Below are positions 63,174-64,000 of a DNA stretch of 64,000 nucleotides, in pieces (within the stretch, counting starts at the first letter, position 1; the number at the start of each line of letters is the position of its first letter). The notes beneath the pieces were generated by a model. That model was not told the DNA's origin. It did no database searches and saw only the letters and a list, made by a program, of their open reading frames with translations. The translations under genes and the position numbers were made by a program. The stretch is from Herbaspirillum sp. (GTDB lineage: Bacteria > Pseudomonadota > Gammaproteobacteria > Burkholderiales > Burkholderiaceae_D), in contig NZ_JAGIBI010000006.1 in the NCBI RefSeq assembly GCF_017744395.1, forward strand, positions 372,001 through 436,000, read 5' to 3'.

Positions 63174-64000
63174 ATGTCGAATCCAACGATTGCCAACGCA
63201 GCCAATTCGCAGACCGGCCACCAGGCCCGCTTCAACGAGGACTGGCTGGCGCTGGGGATAGGCTTGCTGATTTTCTTGCTGGCGCTGTCCGGACTCGGGG
63301 GCGGAAATGTACTGGGATGGGTAGTGTCGACCGCGGTCTGGAGCGACCCGGCCGGAGCGTTGGCGCCGACTGCCAAGTCCTATGCCGGCTGGGGCGGCGC
63401 CGGGGCCTTGCTGGCAACCTATGCGGCGCTGCTGGTGGTGCTGTCCGCCGCTGCCTTCTTGCTCAAGCTGAACGTGCGCCGTTTCGCGCTGGCTTTTACC
63501 GTGGTGTTTGCGCTGGCTTACCTGAGTTGGTTCGCCGGCAACAATGCCTATCTGGCCGCAGTGACGCCGGCCGACCAGCAAAAGTTCGGTATTGCCTGGT
63601 CGTTGCACCTGACCAATGAAGGCGGCTTCGTGGTGGCCTTGATCGTGGGGCTGGTCATCAGCAATTTCTTTCCCCGTTTCGCCGAATGGCTCAAGGAGGC
63701 GATCCGCCCCGAGTTGTACATCAAGATCGCCATCGTGATTCTGGGCGGCTTCATCGCCGTGACCATCGCCGGCAAATTGTCGCTGGCCAGTTCGGTCTTG
63801 CTGCGCGGATTGGCCGCCATCGTCGAGGCTTACCTGATCTACTGGGCGGTGGTCTACTTCGTCGCCCGCAAATGGTTCGGCTTCAGCCGCGAATGGGCGG
63901 CGCCGCTGGCTTCGGGCATTTCCATTTGCGGCGTGGCGGCATCGATCGCCACGGGCGGTGCGATCCGCTCGCGTCCCGCGGTGCCGGTGCTGGTGTCGTC
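63174..64000 (+). CDS. Putative sulfate exporter family transporter, YeiH type (partial)
   Basis: The open frame from the ATG at 63174 runs to the window end, so the C-terminus is missing. The translation begins MSNPTIANAANSQTGHQARF, then has a hydrophobic segment (ALGIGLLIFLLALSGLGGG) and a long extracytoplasmic or cytoplasmic loop with GNNAYLAAVTPADQQKFGIA. Further membrane helices follow, including IKIAIVILGGFIAVTIAGKL and the family signature GISICGVAASIATGGAIRSR. This matches the UPF0324/YeiH group called putative sulfate exporters. GGAG lies at 63160-63163, with a 10-nt gap. Its divergence from the sulfur operon suggests a shared role in sulfur homeostasis (inference). Confidence 0.85.
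   Translation, partial: MSNPTIANAANSQTGHQARFNEDWLALGIGLLIFLLALSGLGGGNVLGWVVSTAVWSDPAGALAPTAKSYAGWGGAGALLATYAALLVVLSAAAFLLKLNVRRFALAFTVVFALAYLSWFAGNNAYLAAVTPADQQKFGIAWSLHLTNEGGFVVALIVGLVISNFFPRFAEWLKEAIRPELYIKIAIVILGGFIAVTIAGKLSLASSVLLRGLAAIVEAYLIYWAVVYFVARKWFGFSREWAAPLASGISICGVAASIATGGAIRSRPAVPVLVS

Noticed and set aside
62737..63261. Plus-strand frame across the sulfur operon control region
   Set aside because: No motif or start signal; it overlaps both the operon leader and the start of the YeiH-type gene in another frame.

Overview
The window is high-GC DNA with the gene set and codon habits of a betaproteobacterium, most likely Oxalobacteraceae (Herbaspirillum-like). This placement is an inference from protein resemblance, not a computed phylogeny. 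About 57 kb is ordinary chromosome. One 7.1-kb AT-rich block (40342-47420) is a foreign integrative element in a tRNA-Ser gene.

Layout. 1-160: 3' end of trpS. 249-3122: histidine kinase and OmpR-type regulator, divergent from a Spy/CpxP-like periplasmic chaperone, with spaced repeats between them. 3496-13026: mdtABC-type RND efflux operon plus an OprM-type outer-membrane lipoprotein. 13029-18327: fused pabB-pabC (minus), then a DHA2 MFS exporter, an EamA permease and corA. 18400-24258: tamA-tamB. 24537-25319: ferredoxin-NADP reductase. 25393-31407: chaperone-usher fimbrial locus with two pilins, an orphan LuxR-type regulator, chaperone and usher, but no visible tip adhesin. 31446-34635: LysR regulator, quinone oxidoreductase, diguanylate cyclase. 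34970-40093: tRNA-His, murI, class I fumarase, acs. 40269-40359: tRNA-Ser(GGA), followed by the element. 47512-57838: carboxymuconolactone-decarboxylase-like protein, MFS transporter, a divergent diguanylate cyclase / phosphodiesterase pair, DyP peroxidase, bestrophin, chemoreceptor. 58091-62746: five-gene minus-strand sulfur operon built round a family 2A encapsulin. 63174-64000: start of a YeiH-type putative sulfate exporter, divergent from that operon and cut by the window end.

The most notable system is the encapsulin operon: rhodanese, serine acetyltransferase, XRE regulator, encapsulin shell and a cysteine desulfurase with a roughly 205-residue disordered N-terminal extension. Serine acetyltransferase would feed cysteine synthesis, the desulfurase would release sulfur from cysteine inside the shell, and the rhodanese could move sulfane sulfur. 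Encapsulin plus desulfurase is a known class, so what merits study here is the full operon, its internal regulator, its upstream repeats and the divergent transporter.

The tRNA-Ser element has a long tyrosine recombinase, 21-bp att repeats, a 40-bp imperfect direct repeat just inside each end, a terminator that mimics the displaced tRNA terminator, paired AATACC repeats, a 26-bp palindrome beside a ribbon-helix-helix gene, and several cargo proteins I do not recognise. It has no conjugation genes.
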